Assembly: GCA_900155495.1 (NCBI GenBank)
Contig: FTLJ01000341.1
Location: 1-40,325, forward strand
Source: Porogramme epimiltina
Lineage: Eukaryota; Basidiomycota; Agaricomycetes; Polyporales; Polyporaceae
Length of the DNA stretch: 40,325 bases
Reading direction: 5' to 3'
Under the pieces are notes generated by a model. That model did no database searches. It worked only from the letters and a program-made list of their open reading frames with translations, and was not told where the DNA came from. A program made the position numbers and the translations under genes. Below are positions 1-12,340 of the stretch, one piece after another (position 1 is the first letter of the stretch; every line of letters begins with the position of its first letter).

Positions 1-1835
1 CGGGGGCACGGGGGGGGCGCGCGGTGCGGGTGCGGGTGCGCGGCGTGGGGAGCGGGGGGCGCGGGGGCGTCGACGCTGGCGAGAGGCAAGAGGGAGGACC
101 GGAGAGGACGCGTCGTCTCGCCTCGTCCCGTCGGCGCCGCCCCCCGTGGGCCGTGTCCCGTGTTGGCTCTGTGGGCCTCGCAGCAGCCCGTCTGCCGAGC
201 TGCCGCTTTCAAACCCCGCTACAAGAAGCCCGCCGCGCTGCCACCGTCCAACTTGGCAATCCCTCCACGCGAGATCGGCCCGGCCGATGCATCATCCTGT
301 CACCACCCGTCCTCGGAGATTTGGCTGCCCATATCAGGCAGCCGCGAGGCCGCCCTCTGATGTCCCCCAGCGCACCCCTCCCTCTCTCCCCAGCCCCCCC
401 GCGGCGCAGGCCACCGCGACCACGACGGCGCCGTCCGTGCGTGCGGCCGCCGTGCCCCCCCTTCTGCCCCCCCTCCCCGCGTCCGCGGCCCACGGGTCGC
501 AGCGGGCGAGACGGGGATAGAAGCGCGCGGGCGCAGAGAGAGAGGGGCAGGCCGTGAGTCGTGACGCAGCGGCGCGGGATCTGCAATTACAGTCAGGAAC
601 GGCCGCGATCATTGCTTGCGTCATGCGTCACCGCCGCGTGGGCCCCCGGGCGAGCGCGCTCGCGGACCCCCCCCTCTCCCCCTTTCCTTCCCGAGTCCCA
701 GTCCAGTCGAGCTGCCCCCCCCCCCTTCCCCTTCCCTTGTGCCTCGTCAGCCGCTAGCCGCCAGCCGCCAGCCAGGCGCCGCCGCCTCCCTCCCGCTTCC
801 CGCTTCCCGCTGCCCCGATTCGATTGCGCGCGGGACGGCGCTCGCCTCGCCCGCTCGGCGTTCCCGTCCCGCAACCCAGGCGGCGCCCCGTCCGCGTCGT
901 CCGGCGCGGGCTCCGGACCGTGCGTCCCTCCCCAGCGTGGCCCGCGGCCGCCTGACGAGGGCCGCCCGCCGCCGGGCACGCGTGCGCCGAGCCCGCAGCG
1001 GGGGACGTGCGGCCGGGCGCAAGGCGAAGAGGGGGCTCGGTGTGCTGGTTTACATACAGATCACTCGGGCGTGTCAAGGACTGGAGGGACGCAGGAAGAA
1101 GGGCCGCCCGCTCGGGGCTTGTGTGCGGTCGAGCACCCCAGATCTCGCGCGCGGTCGCCGTTCACACCCTTGTTCTGCGCGCCAGACGCCAGCGCGCCCG
1201 GTGATCGTGCCTGGCCCGCGAGAGCATATATCGATCTCCCTTCACACTCTAATTCCTCGCTCCAGCAACGCCCACATGCACCACCCCCCCACGTCCGCCC
1301 GTCGGACCGTCCCGCCTTCCCGCCCTCCCGCCTCGACCTCCCTCCCCGCCTCCCACCCGATCCCTCCGCCCCGTTTATGTCCGACCCGCGTCGAGCTAAC
1401 CATCCTCTGTCCCGCTCTATACATATTTCATGTACCACGTCCCACCTCGCCGCGCGCACACACACGTCCCGCGGCCCCGGCCTAATACATATCCAGTCCC
1501 CGTAAAAATATCCGGTCTCGTTGATAACAAGCGCGATCCCACAAAAAGTACCTGCCGCCCGCCGCGATTGCCACCCAACGCGCAATGCAGCAGCACACAC
1601 ACCGAGTCTCCGAGTCACCGAGAGCATATACGCGAAAAAAAAAACCGCCGCAAGCCACCGCTCCGTGCCTTCCCCCCGTCGCGCACCTGAACAGAACAGC
1701 CGCGCCCCCTCCATACCGTGCATACCGTGCAGCGTGCTACACCCGCTATCGCTACTCCCTACTCGCCTCCTCTCCTCGCTTCCCCGCCCGCCCACTTGTC
1801 CGCCCACCCACCCACTCACCCACCCACCCACTCGC
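1..1835. other. GC-rich intergenic flank, no gene seen
   Basis: Low-complexity, C- and CT-rich DNA with an 11-base C run at 715-725, a CACACA patch near 1456 and CCCACT-type repeats near 1800-1846. Many open frames overlap on both strands, but all translate to Pro/Arg/Ser-rich sequence with no domain or conserved intron pattern. TATA-like strings occur near 1225 and 1425, but no credible coding exon follows. It is the downstream side of ERF2. Confidence 0.6.
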
Positions 1836-1846
1836 TCACTCGCCCT
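1800..1846. repeat. CCCACT/CCCACC short tandem repeat
   Basis: Imperfect repeats of CCCACC and CACTCACC units lie immediately downstream of and touching the ERF2 stop codon region. It is a simple-sequence tract with no sign of function. Confidence 0.6.
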
Positions 1847-4800
1847 TCCCGCGCCCCGCGCCGGGCTCGACGTCCTCCGGCCACCCGTGCTCGTCCGGCG
1901 CGAGCAGGCCCGGGTTCACCGCGCGCTTGTCGTCCGTCGCGGCCGCCGCAAAGTCGAGCCACGAGTACCCCGTCGGGCGGCAGAGCATGTACACCGCGTT
2001 CCGCCGCCAGCTCCCGTGCGAGAACGGGTTCGGCGGCGGCGCGCCCTCGCCCACCATCTTGTGCGCCTGCGCCCGGATCTGTGTGTTGTCGTCGTCCATT
2101 CGTTCGTTCATTTGTCAATCCGTCGTCGTCGCCGTGTTGTCGCCGTGTTGTCGCCATGTTGTCGTTGTCGTCGTCATTGTCGTCGTCGTCGTCATTGTCG
2201 TCGTCGTCGTCGGTTCCCCCGTTCGGTTCCCGTGCCGCAGCGCCGGCGTCCGTGTCGTAAGAGTCACAATTGCGCGAGCGGCCACAAGGCGGACGACCAA
2301 GAAGTCGCGGGCGGGAAAATGCATAAAACAAACGCGCACGGCAGTCAGCGAACGCCATTCCCACCAAGACATGCGACCGAGACACCGTCGCGGCACCCGA
2401 CCCACACACCCACACACCCGCACGCTCGCGCTCACGCGTGATCTCCGGATCGGGGGTGGATCAGGGCCCGCGACAAGCCGCGGACGGCGGCGGCAGCGAC
2501 ACAACAGCGACAGAGACACGCACCTGTTCAATCGTCGTCACGTTCAGCAATAGAAGCTGTGCGACCCCCATCAAAGATTCCGCCGTCAGTACCCGGGCGC
2601 GCGCGGGGCGCTAGGAGAAAGGGTGCATGCTCACGCGGAGGTGATACGAGAGCAGCGCCAGGACGGGCCAGACGACGACGACCGAGAGCGCGAACGCGAC
2701 CGCGCTGCCGACGCCCTGCGGCGTGCCGATCGTGTGCCGGAGGCTGGTGTGCGTCTGGCGCGCGGCCAGGTACAGGTGCAGGGCGGTCGTGAAGATCACC
2801 AAGATCAGGGTCGCCACCTGTTTGGGTGGGGGTAGAAGATTCGTGAGACGATATGCACTGCACACGGACAGGACGCCCCCTCGGGAAGGCCCGCCGCGGG
2901 TGCCTGGCACGTAAACGGGCATCATGCAGCTCGAGAGGACACTCACTGCCGAGAACAGGAAGGTAAAGAAGACGGTGTAGTTCCGCCTGCCGACGCAGTT
3001 GTTCACCCATTGACAATGGTGGTCGCAGCCGTCGACGCAATTGTCGCACTGATCGCAGTCCAGGGGGGAGGGGGGGGGCGAGGAGATCGGGCGCAATATC
3101 AGTCGGCGACCGCATCAGATAGTGGTTAAACGAACGCGACTACTCACCATCTTGCAGTGGCTAGACCGTGGCGGGCGGTACGTCATGCACGTTGGGCAAT
3201 ACTTGGTGCGCACACTGGGGAAGGTGCGGGGTAAGGGACGTGCCTGGGCGCCAAAGTAATAGAGAGAGAGCGCACTCACCTCCCCGCCCGCACCTTGAGA
3301 TCTCGGGGAAGGGGCGCGCGGAGGGACGCTTCCGATTGCGTGTCCGGATATGGGGGGTCTGGATCCAGATTCCTCGGAAGGATTCCAGGATCTCGGAATG
3401 CCTGCAAAGGAACATCGAGAAAAGAGTTAGTTACCGGTGCGCGAGCCCCGTCCGCAGCAGTTCCGTGCGCTCCGCAGCAGCCCGTTAGTGGCCGCACAGC
3501 CACACGCCCGGACAGGCACGACGGACGCGCTCGCCACCGCACGCACACGCGCACGCGCAGGCACTGACGCGGACGGACGGGCGGACGGGCGGAACGGCAA
3601 CTCACCGTGGCCAGCATGCTCGAGATGGTCAGCAGGCACATGTACGCCCCCACCGCGGCGACCGCCGGGCTCTCGTGCGTCCACCACCACACGCACGTCG
3701 TCCCGAAGAACACGCCCGCGATCGTGAGCACGAGCACGAGCGACGCAACGAACGCCCACGGCGAGTCCCCGCCCGTGAGCACGCGCCCGCCGAGGAAGAA
3801 GCGGTTCCGCGACGGGTGCAGCTCATAGTTGCGCACCGCGCGCCCCGTGCGCTCGTCCACGACCGGCACCGCGCGCAGCGGCGGGTCCATGTGCGCGGGC
3901 GGCGCGGCGACAAACGACGCGTGCGCGAGCGACGTGCTCGAGCCCTGCAGGGGCGAGAGGCTGTGCTTGCGGTGCCCGGGCGACGTGGGCGAGCGGTCCG
4001 CGCCGATCCCGCCCATGCCCCCGACGTTGAGCTCGAACGTGATGGGCGACACCTCCGCGGAGCGCGTCTGGATGGACGGGAACGCGCTGCTCGGCCCGGC
4101 GTTCGCGGGCGTCGTGGGCGACCGCTCGAAGCTGAAGCCGCGCTTGAAGAGCTTGTCGAAGCTGCCGCGCATGCGCGCGCCCGCGCTCACGTTCGAGTCG
4201 CTGCGCCCGTACGGGCCCGTTTGGGTCACGATGGACGGGAGGGCGGTCGTGCCGGATTTGGGTGGCCCGGCTCCTATGGGAAGGAGGGGCTCGCGGCTCA
4301 TCTTGTTTGTCGACCGGAGCGAGGGCGCGATAGTGGCGAGCTTTGCATCCTCCGTCGAGTGGTCCGCACTATCCGACCCTTCTGAAATCCTATCTCGATG
4401 TGGTTGCTGCGATGTTGACAGCTGTGACAGGCGGACCGCATCTGCGGTCGAGTCGGCAGCAGACGATATGGAGCCAGCGGTAGAGGAACGGGGTAGAGGT
4501 GGGGTAGCGGGCAGTGTTGGGGGTGGGTAGTGTGGCCGAGAGGGGTGGAAGAATGAGGCTGAGGGTAGAATCCCTCCAACATGTGTAGTGCCTGCCGTGG
4601 GCCGAGGCTGTAGAATGGGCATAGAGGCGGAGGGTATGAACGGCACCTCGCCAATGGCATGACTTGTGTTCCCCTGGGCCCGTGACCGTGATGAAATCAT
4701 GGAGCCTGAACGGTTGTGGGCCTGCTTTGTTGGCGTCGCCGGTGAGTTTCCTCGTGAGGGTGTCGCTGGGGCGGGGAGGGATGTGTTGATGCCAGGGAGT

Positions 4801-4886
4801 CGAGGAGCATTGTTGGAAGGAGAGAAGGGTAGTTTGGCGACAGTCCTCTGTGAGGGAGCTGAGGGTAACGAGTGTGGAGTCGCCAT
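1836..4886 (-). CDS. ERF2: Palmitoyltransferase ERF2 (DHHC protein acyltransferase)
   Basis: Spliced model of seven exons on the minus strand: 4886-3606, 3401-3280, 3214-3148, 3048-2947, 2817-2635, 2556-2524, 2078-1836; 676 aa, in frame throughout. Residues 1-370 are a Ser/Pro-rich, probably disordered cytosolic tail. Membrane segments lie near 377-399, 407-426, 514-545 and 564-585. The Cys-rich domain carries CPTC, HCKMC and the catalytic DHHC at 499-502; a TTIE (TTxE-type) motif follows at 592-595 and an [11 protein letters not shown] block near the C-terminus. Family knowledge: with Erf4/Shr5 it palmitoylates Ras at the ER/Golgi. The intron before the last exon (2523-2079) is 445 nt and full of trinucleotide repeats, against 65-204 nt for the others. 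Confidence 0.93.
2122..2214. repeat. GTC/GTTGTC trinucleotide repeat tract
   Basis: About 90 bases built from GTCGTC, GTTGTC and GTCATT units. The tract lies inside the last intron of ERF2, just upstream (in gene sense) of the acceptor of the final exon. It explains the Thr/Asp homopolymers seen when the region is translated. Confidence 0.75.
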
Positions 4887-5535
4887 AGAGCCTATAGTTG
4901 GGCAGGCTGAAGCAGGATGTACAAGATTATAAAGACGAGACGGTAGGTGGTGACCGAGCGCGGGAGTTGTCTAGGGCGACGGGGGGTTCTGTTCTGCACC
5001 TGTGTGCAGCAGGGGAATAATAAGGTGTGTTTTGGAGTGCTTCCGTGGATATATTAGCGCATAGAGTCGCTGGGGAGGCTGAGGACTGCGCTGTCCCGGA
5101 GAGGGAACAAGGAGGGGGCACACAGTAGGCGCAGGACGAGCGGGACGCTGAGGCGACGCCATCCGCCTTGTCTGGCCAATCAGCCATCAGCACCAGCCCG
5201 GTTCGGCTCGGTTCGGACCAGTTCATTTCCGCTCACGGCAGTCTTCCCGCCCACAGTCCACGCACCAGCACGGCGCAAGCACGACCGCCACCACGTTACA
5301 CCGTTCGTCCTCCATATACATCCGAAACACGTGCTAGATATCCACCAGACCGTCCTCTTTGTAACATTACAACATTCCGCCTGTCCACACGCCCGTCAAC
5401 TGCCTAGCCATAACAACCTCTTCACGCCGTATTCCATCTTCGCGTACACACTTGTCATTCGTTGCGCCTCGGTCAGGCTGGTCCGCGGACCACGGTTAGC
5501 GTTGCGCGAGGCGAACGGAAGGCTGGATGCTGTGC
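4887..5535. other. Intergenic region upstream of ERF2
   Basis: Lies between the ERF2 start and the 3' end of the Sac phosphatase gene, both on the minus strand, so it should hold the ERF2 promoter and the phosphatase 3' UTR. A CACGTG hexamer sits at 5328-5333 and a short tandem GGTTCGG/CTCGGTTCGG near 5200. No coding exon is recognised. Confidence 0.5.
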
Positions 5536-8500
5536 TCACCTCACGACGTCGCCCTCCGTGATCAGCTCCCTGTGCTCGTTGCCCATGTCGCTGCATGCCT
5601 GCCGGACGGCGTCCACGATGAGATCCACCGCCTCCTTACAATTCTTCGCACCCGTGAGGTCATCCTGGGACTGTATGAAACTTCCGGTCTCCCTGCGCGA
5701 GCGGGCAGGGTCGACAGGAAGGGCCTTGAATGCTGCGAAAATCGTGTCCTGCCCTACGACCGGGGCGGCCGTGTCGGAAAGAATGCGTGAGAGGGAAAGG
5801 GGTAGCGTGTTCTTGCGTGGCATCGTCATGGAGAACCTTGCCGGAGACATAGCCGATGGTGTCGGAGGAGGTGTGGCTAGGTCGAGACTGTTCCGAATTG
5901 AGTAGCTCGTCAAGCGGGTATCCTGATCTTGGGTATTGCGCCATGACACGACGAAGCCTGCATTCTGCAAGGGGTCTCGGCTAGCTTCTTCCAGCGGGGA
6001 TAGAATGTACGCCCCTGAGCAAGGACGGTGAGCAGGGATCTCCTAGGAGGCTAGCCACACAGACCTTTGGTGATCCGAGCTATGTCACCGAGGGGAACGC
6101 GGGTATACATCTTCACTTTCTCAAGGGTATAGTCATAACTCTATGGGCAGCACATCAATGAGCGTACGCAGGCGCGATGGTGGGCCCTATACATACAATA
6201 ATGTAAAGAGCTTTGACACTCTGAGATCACCATCAGCGGAGCGCCGACCACACTGCACGATAACACGCACCAATAGCAGCACTTTCTCCTCGAATTTGTC
6301 GCCCACCTTGGTGTTGAGCTCTTCGGGAGCGAAAAGAGTCCATCCGGATAACAGGCGCTCCCCTTCAGGGAGCACGCGGGAGACGCATGTCGCGATGGCG
6401 TCCGCGCGGATCTTCGAAATACGGATGAGATCCCTGGGGTCCGTGGATTGCAGCTTGAGCAGAAACTCGGAAAATACGGACGTCGTCCGATTCCCAAGCA
6501 TGAAATCAATGACCGCCTGGCTGAACCAGTCGGCAAATGTTGAGGTGTACATCCTGCGCGAACATGAGCCGACGGGCCCGGTTACAGCGGGATGCGTGAT
6601 GGCTCACCGTGCGAGCGAGTTCACGCCATCATTGAGCATTCCGGCCAGATCGCGCTTCCCGGTCCTGCAACAAACCGCATCAGTTGTGGCAGGGTCCAGC
6701 AAGGTGAGATGAAATCGTGCCGTGTGAAGTCACCCTGGTAACAACGCGGGGGTTTAGTTGTATAATTCACCAATACAAGCCATCGGGACATACCTTGAGC
6801 GCCGAGGTTCCAGCACTGACAAGATTGTCAGAAGCCATGATGGCGATATTCTTAGATTTCACGTACTAGGCACGACTGATCGCATCGCCGTTATTCGCCC
6901 ACACTAAATAAACAGACCGGTGTGTTAGGGGCTGGTCGTCGACATACGCAGTAGGACTGACCATCATTAAAGACAAGATCCATTTCAGTACGCTGCTCTT
7001 CTTGATTGAGCAGCGCTACGGCACCCAACTGGCGGTTGAGGACATGCCGCGCGAAGGCAGACTGAACGGCAGTCAGTCGAGACGGCTGTGGGCGGGAAGT
7101 AATGTTTTGAACGGCTTACCTCAACAACGTTGGTGCGATCCAAGCAGTCAATGCAATTCACACGGAAGACGCCCTTCTGCTGAGACATAATATGGTCGTT
7201 TGATATCCAAAAGTAGCTGTCTTACGGTCAACACACGGCGACGCGGGAGCAGTCCGCAGTGCGCTTACCCTTGACTCTCGAATGTACGTTCGAGCGTGTC
7301 GATGAGCTTCGAGATGTTCTCGTATCTGATGGGGTTAGCTCAACGGCTGCGGAATACCGGTGCTAGTACTACGGCAAAACTTACTTCATACCTCGAGTCT
7401 CCGCATGGAAATCGTATGCATGGTACCTAGAACGCCATCAGCAGTACATCAGGTTCGTGCAGGGCGCTGCGCACCGGACATCCTTCATAGCGAGCTCTTC
7501 TACATAATCACCGTATGCGGTAGTAACTTGGGCTTCTTTCCCATGCAATTCAGCCAAGTTCACGATGGTCTGAGGACCGCTTCAGTCGAAGGTCTGCCAA
7601 CGTCAGCAGAGGGACTCACAGGGGCACCATATGTTGAAGCGACTCTTGAAAAATGTTGCTGCATCGCGTGCAGATGTTGATCATGGGTTCTCTCACGATT
7701 CAGTTGCGGGGCCGGTTTCAGCGCCATGCCTTGCTGATTCCAGAACAAAGGAACTAGTCACGGGGTTCAATACCTGCAGCAAGAAACGAAGGGGGCAATC
7801 TTACTCGACCCCCGAATCTGAACATGGCTGAAAACGTTGGGGAAGCCCTCCCGCTGAGGTTGAATCAATAAGCATCAATTATGATAAACGCGTATGCCCA
7901 CACACCTCGACCCGCATTACTGTCTCCGTTTCAACGAAATTGGCGACATTTGAATCATCGTCAATACCTCGACGTTGATATCGGAGACCTGCACGGTCTC
8001 TAGAGCGGCGAGACACAATTACATACTCGACCGCTGCACGGTCACCCTCTTCAGAGGCGACGGGCTCTCGCGCAATCTGGAATGAAGAGACTTGGAAGAA
8101 CCCTTGCATGATTGGGAGAATGTATGGATGAAGCTAGTCATTAAGGTCAGGGTATGCACTTTCCCAGTGCGCAAATGATCTCTTACACCAGCATCTATGA
8201 GCGGTTTCGATAGCCATTCATTCCACCAATATCGACGATCTACCCTTCGCCAAAGTGGTAGCGCCGCAGACGGTTCTACGAGCACATCGACTTTCTCGGT
8301 TACCGGGCTGAGCTTATTGGCTTCGTCCAGACCATGGCGCGACTCAAGAAGGGTATTCTGTGTTTTCGCTTTGGCGACAAGTTCATGTTTGTGTTGAAGG
8401 GAGCGAGTAACGTCTATACGATACTCAGCACATAGTCCTTCAGTACGTCGTAGTGCATTGCTTACCGAATGTATAGGCAAAGTACATTCCTCCGCGGGTG

Positions 8501-9678
8501 TACTCCCTGACGCATTCCCGAATGATTTTTTCTTCAAGCTCGGAATGCTTTTCCTCGGCAGTCTGAGGTGGAGGCGCAGCTGATGCAATGATCGAATTGA
8601 TGACCTCTTCCGGATCCTTTGTGTCATCTTTAGCGATGGAAGAGTCAAGCACCGAATCATCATCCTCAGTCCCGGGCTGCTCCATCAAGGCGTGGTCGAT
8701 AGATGTTTGCCTCGAGCTCCTCTTTGAGAGCCGGGACCAGAACGAAAGCCGCTCAGCAAGCGTCTTCGCTACCGTTTCCGCATTGGTGGACTGCACCGAA
8801 GATGGAGTCGAAGCAGTGGAGGATGATGGAGAGGGGGGTCGTTCATCTTCGGCTGCGTCAAAGTCCTGGTCCGGCCGTGGAGAGACCACCTTCACGTCGT
8901 CTTCATCCGCGAATTTGACACGAGGAGACCTCGTACCGTCCGCGCCCTGTCGCTCCTCCGGACCGGTGGGCGCAATGTCATCAATAGTGCCGTCTTTCTG
9001 AACAGATTCCGACGGGAGCAGGGAGACTCGACGGTTGATCTCGTTCCTAGCTGCTAACGCAGACAATGCAGTTCTAGCCCGATCTTCTTCCAGAGGGATG
9101 GCCGTAACGCCCTTCACACCATATACAGTGTGTTGCGGGTCGAGGACTCATGTTGTACATGAGTCGCAGCATTCATTGATATGATTATACAAACTCACAA
9201 TCTCCGATTTCATTTCTGGACGAGATGACCAGGAGGTAGGACGCTGTCCGGGAGTTATTGCGGATCCGTGCCCGAACCCAAGTGAAGCAAAGCTACCTGA
9301 ATAGAGCTCCAGAATCCCAACAATGCCATACACCACCACACTGTCGTCCCACTGCACGTCCACAGTCCCGGAGGCAAGCGGGTGCACCTTTCCTCCCTTC
9401 CCCCACTCGATCCTCACCTCCGACTCCGTTTCTTGGTCTTGTGATCGGCCGGGATGGCGAGGGCGCAGTAAAAGGCCACCTGCGGTAGCCAATAGCGATA
9501 TATGCTCATATGGACATGGATGCGGGACCGGAGGAAGGGTGTCCTTTGGCTGAAGTCCTATGTGATGCAATGGAGGAGGGTTCGTCGCCGCCAGATTAGC
9601 CGCCACCTCCGGCGACGGTGTAGCTGCCGGAGCCGCGGTCTTGAAGGTTTTTGAAAAGAGGCGCTTCATGACCGCCAA
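5536..9678 (-). CDS. Sac-domain phosphoinositide phosphatase, hSac2/INPP5F-like
   Basis: Nineteen exons on the minus strand, 1061 aa: 9678-9195, 9146-8466, 8413-8187, 8133-7906, 7853-7805, 7753-7620, 7569-7475, 7426-7385, 7325-7269, 7216-7120, 7061-6962, 6903-6867, 6815-6794, 6734-6721, 6664-6608, 6553-6271, 6220-6197, 6140-6065, 6014-5536. The Sac domain begins near residue 160 and is interrupted by a Ser/Glu/Asp-rich insert (about 200-340). Conserved Sac blocks follow (GGMYFAYTFDVTRS, WWNEWLSKPLIDAG, GLRYQRRGID). The catalytic CX5R motif is C687-IDCLD-R693. A GDFTRTGKRDLAG block leads into an hSac2-type domain at roughly 775-890. The family removes phosphates from inositol phospholipids on endosomal/Golgi membranes; substrate here is inferred only. 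Exon 14 is 14 nt and is followed by a GC-AG intron. Confidence 0.9.
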
Positions 9679-9993
9679 AGGATAGGAGGACGGTCAGAGC
9701 GCATATGTCGAGTCGAGAGAGAGCGAGGGAGAAAAGAGCGGCCCCGGCTCAGGCAGCGGGAGGAAACTGGACAACTCCGGCGGCTTGAAGGTGTCGCAGC
9801 CATGACATCAGATCACTAGATCTGACCCCAGGCTTCCCGATCCAGGCGCCTGTCGTCCTCAGCTAACGGAGCTCTCTCCAGTCCAGTATTCCCAGCGAGG
9901 CTCTGGCACTGACGCGAAGATGCAGGGAGGTCCCAAAACACAGTCCATGGCTATTGCAGCAGTAATACAGTACATCCTTGCCAGCTCTTCACC
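9679..9993. other. Intergenic region between Sac phosphatase start and PRE2 end
   Basis: 315 bases separating two minus-strand genes. It should contain the phosphatase promoter and PRE2 3' UTR. I see no exon, TATA box or repeat worth calling. Confidence 0.45.
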
Positions 9994-11237
<1,244 letters not shown>

Positions 11238-12340
11238 GGTGGAGGAGGACGTACGCGTATGCCTCTAAGCGCCAAAAGGCGACGTACGCCTGAAGAAAGT
11301 GATCACGTGCGTATAGAACGCGACGCGCGTTCCAGGACTTCTTTCAACACGCCAAGCCCATCTTGCTAGATAAGTGGTTCAAACAACCGTCGGGCGGAAG
11401 GTATCCATTTCATTAGGAAACATACTGGGCCAGTACTTCTAAAACTATGAAATACTTGTAGCCGCGTCGGATCGATTCTCAACCCGGTCGGCGGTCACTA
11501 GTAGGTAGGATAGTTCATGGCGTCTTCATCACTCAATACACGATCTATAACAGCCCGGGCGCCCCACATAAACCCCGCAACTCATTGCAATTACTCAGCG
11601 CGTCAACGACACCGATCGTTCAGCAATAACTCAGGGTTCTCACTATCTGACCGAGGCACACGAAGCGCGTCCACCCATCGTTTTGGTTCTCGATCCGCAG
11701 CCTCAAATCTACTCCAGAAAATTCTGACCGTCGTCAACGTACCCCCGCCCCATAGCAACATATAGCCTTCTCCCGGCCACAGATGCGCTTCCCCTGAGGA
11801 CGGGCTCCGGCATATTGAGGACAACAAGGATACAAAGGCTTCGCCATAGAAAGTGGGATTCACGGGAGAACCTATGGCCGTGTGGAGGTACTCGTAATCC
11901 CAGTAATATAACTATCTTACAACACAACAAGGGCCAGACTTGCTGGAAAAATGGGCGGTATATGTAATAGTAATTAAACGAGTAAGCAGCGATGTGACGA
12001 CTAATCGAGGACCCTGGGCTTCCACATAAATACGAGGTGAAGGCATCCGAAATCGACGGGCTAGACTGGGCGGAGTGGAATGGTTCCCGAGAAAAGACAC
12101 TATCAAGACCGGCTCCCGCTCCCGAAGGAGCACAGGGGGGGCGTGTGCGCCGCGCACGCGCGACCCACCCCTCCCGCGTGCACGAGAGTTTACGCGCGCG
12201 GGAATTTTGTACGGCACCACTTCCGCACGGGGCACCGCGGCCCTGGCGGCCAGGGCCCGAGGAGCCAGGACCCGTCGTCGACGCCTCGCGCTAGCGTCCC
12301 CGGTCCCAGCGGGCTGGGCAGGCGGTGCACTGGGGGCCCG
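11238..12340. other. Intergenic region upstream of PRE2, no gene seen
   Basis: About 1.1 kb between the PRE2 start and the methyltransferase stop, both on the minus strand. Short open frames at 11517-11765 and 12037-12409 have no recognisable motif and overlap each other in several frames. A CACGTG hexamer lies 67 bases upstream of the PRE2 start, and the string CGCCAAAAGGCG (stem-like arms) lies near 11271-11282. Confidence 0.5.
11304..11309. promoter_or_regulatory. CACGTG (E-box-like) site upstream of PRE2
   Basis: A CACGTG palindrome located 67 bases before the PRE2 initiation codon. In fungi such hexamers bind bHLH factors. The role here is inferred from position only; I saw no clear yeast-type PACE element. 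Confidence 0.3.

Noticed and set aside
561..1505. Long plus-strand open frame (314 codons) in the GC-rich left flank
   Set aside because: Translation is Pro/Arg/Ser low complexity, overlaps equally long frames on both strands, and lacks any domain or intron pattern.
1521..2553. Plus-strand frames over the ERF2 3' end
   Set aside because: They run antisense to the clearly coding last ERF2 exon and its repeat-filled intron, and contain only repeat-derived Arg/Val runs.
3276..3605. Read-through C-terminus of the first ERF2 frame
   Set aside because: The first part is a 204-nt intron (GTGAGT...TTGCAG); only the segment from [10 protein letters not shown] onwards is coding and is included as exon 2.
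8414..8465. A 28-nt intron in the Sac phosphatase (acceptor GAAG)
   Set aside because: Using the later TATAG acceptor gives a normal 52-nt intron and the better FAYTFDVTRS junction.
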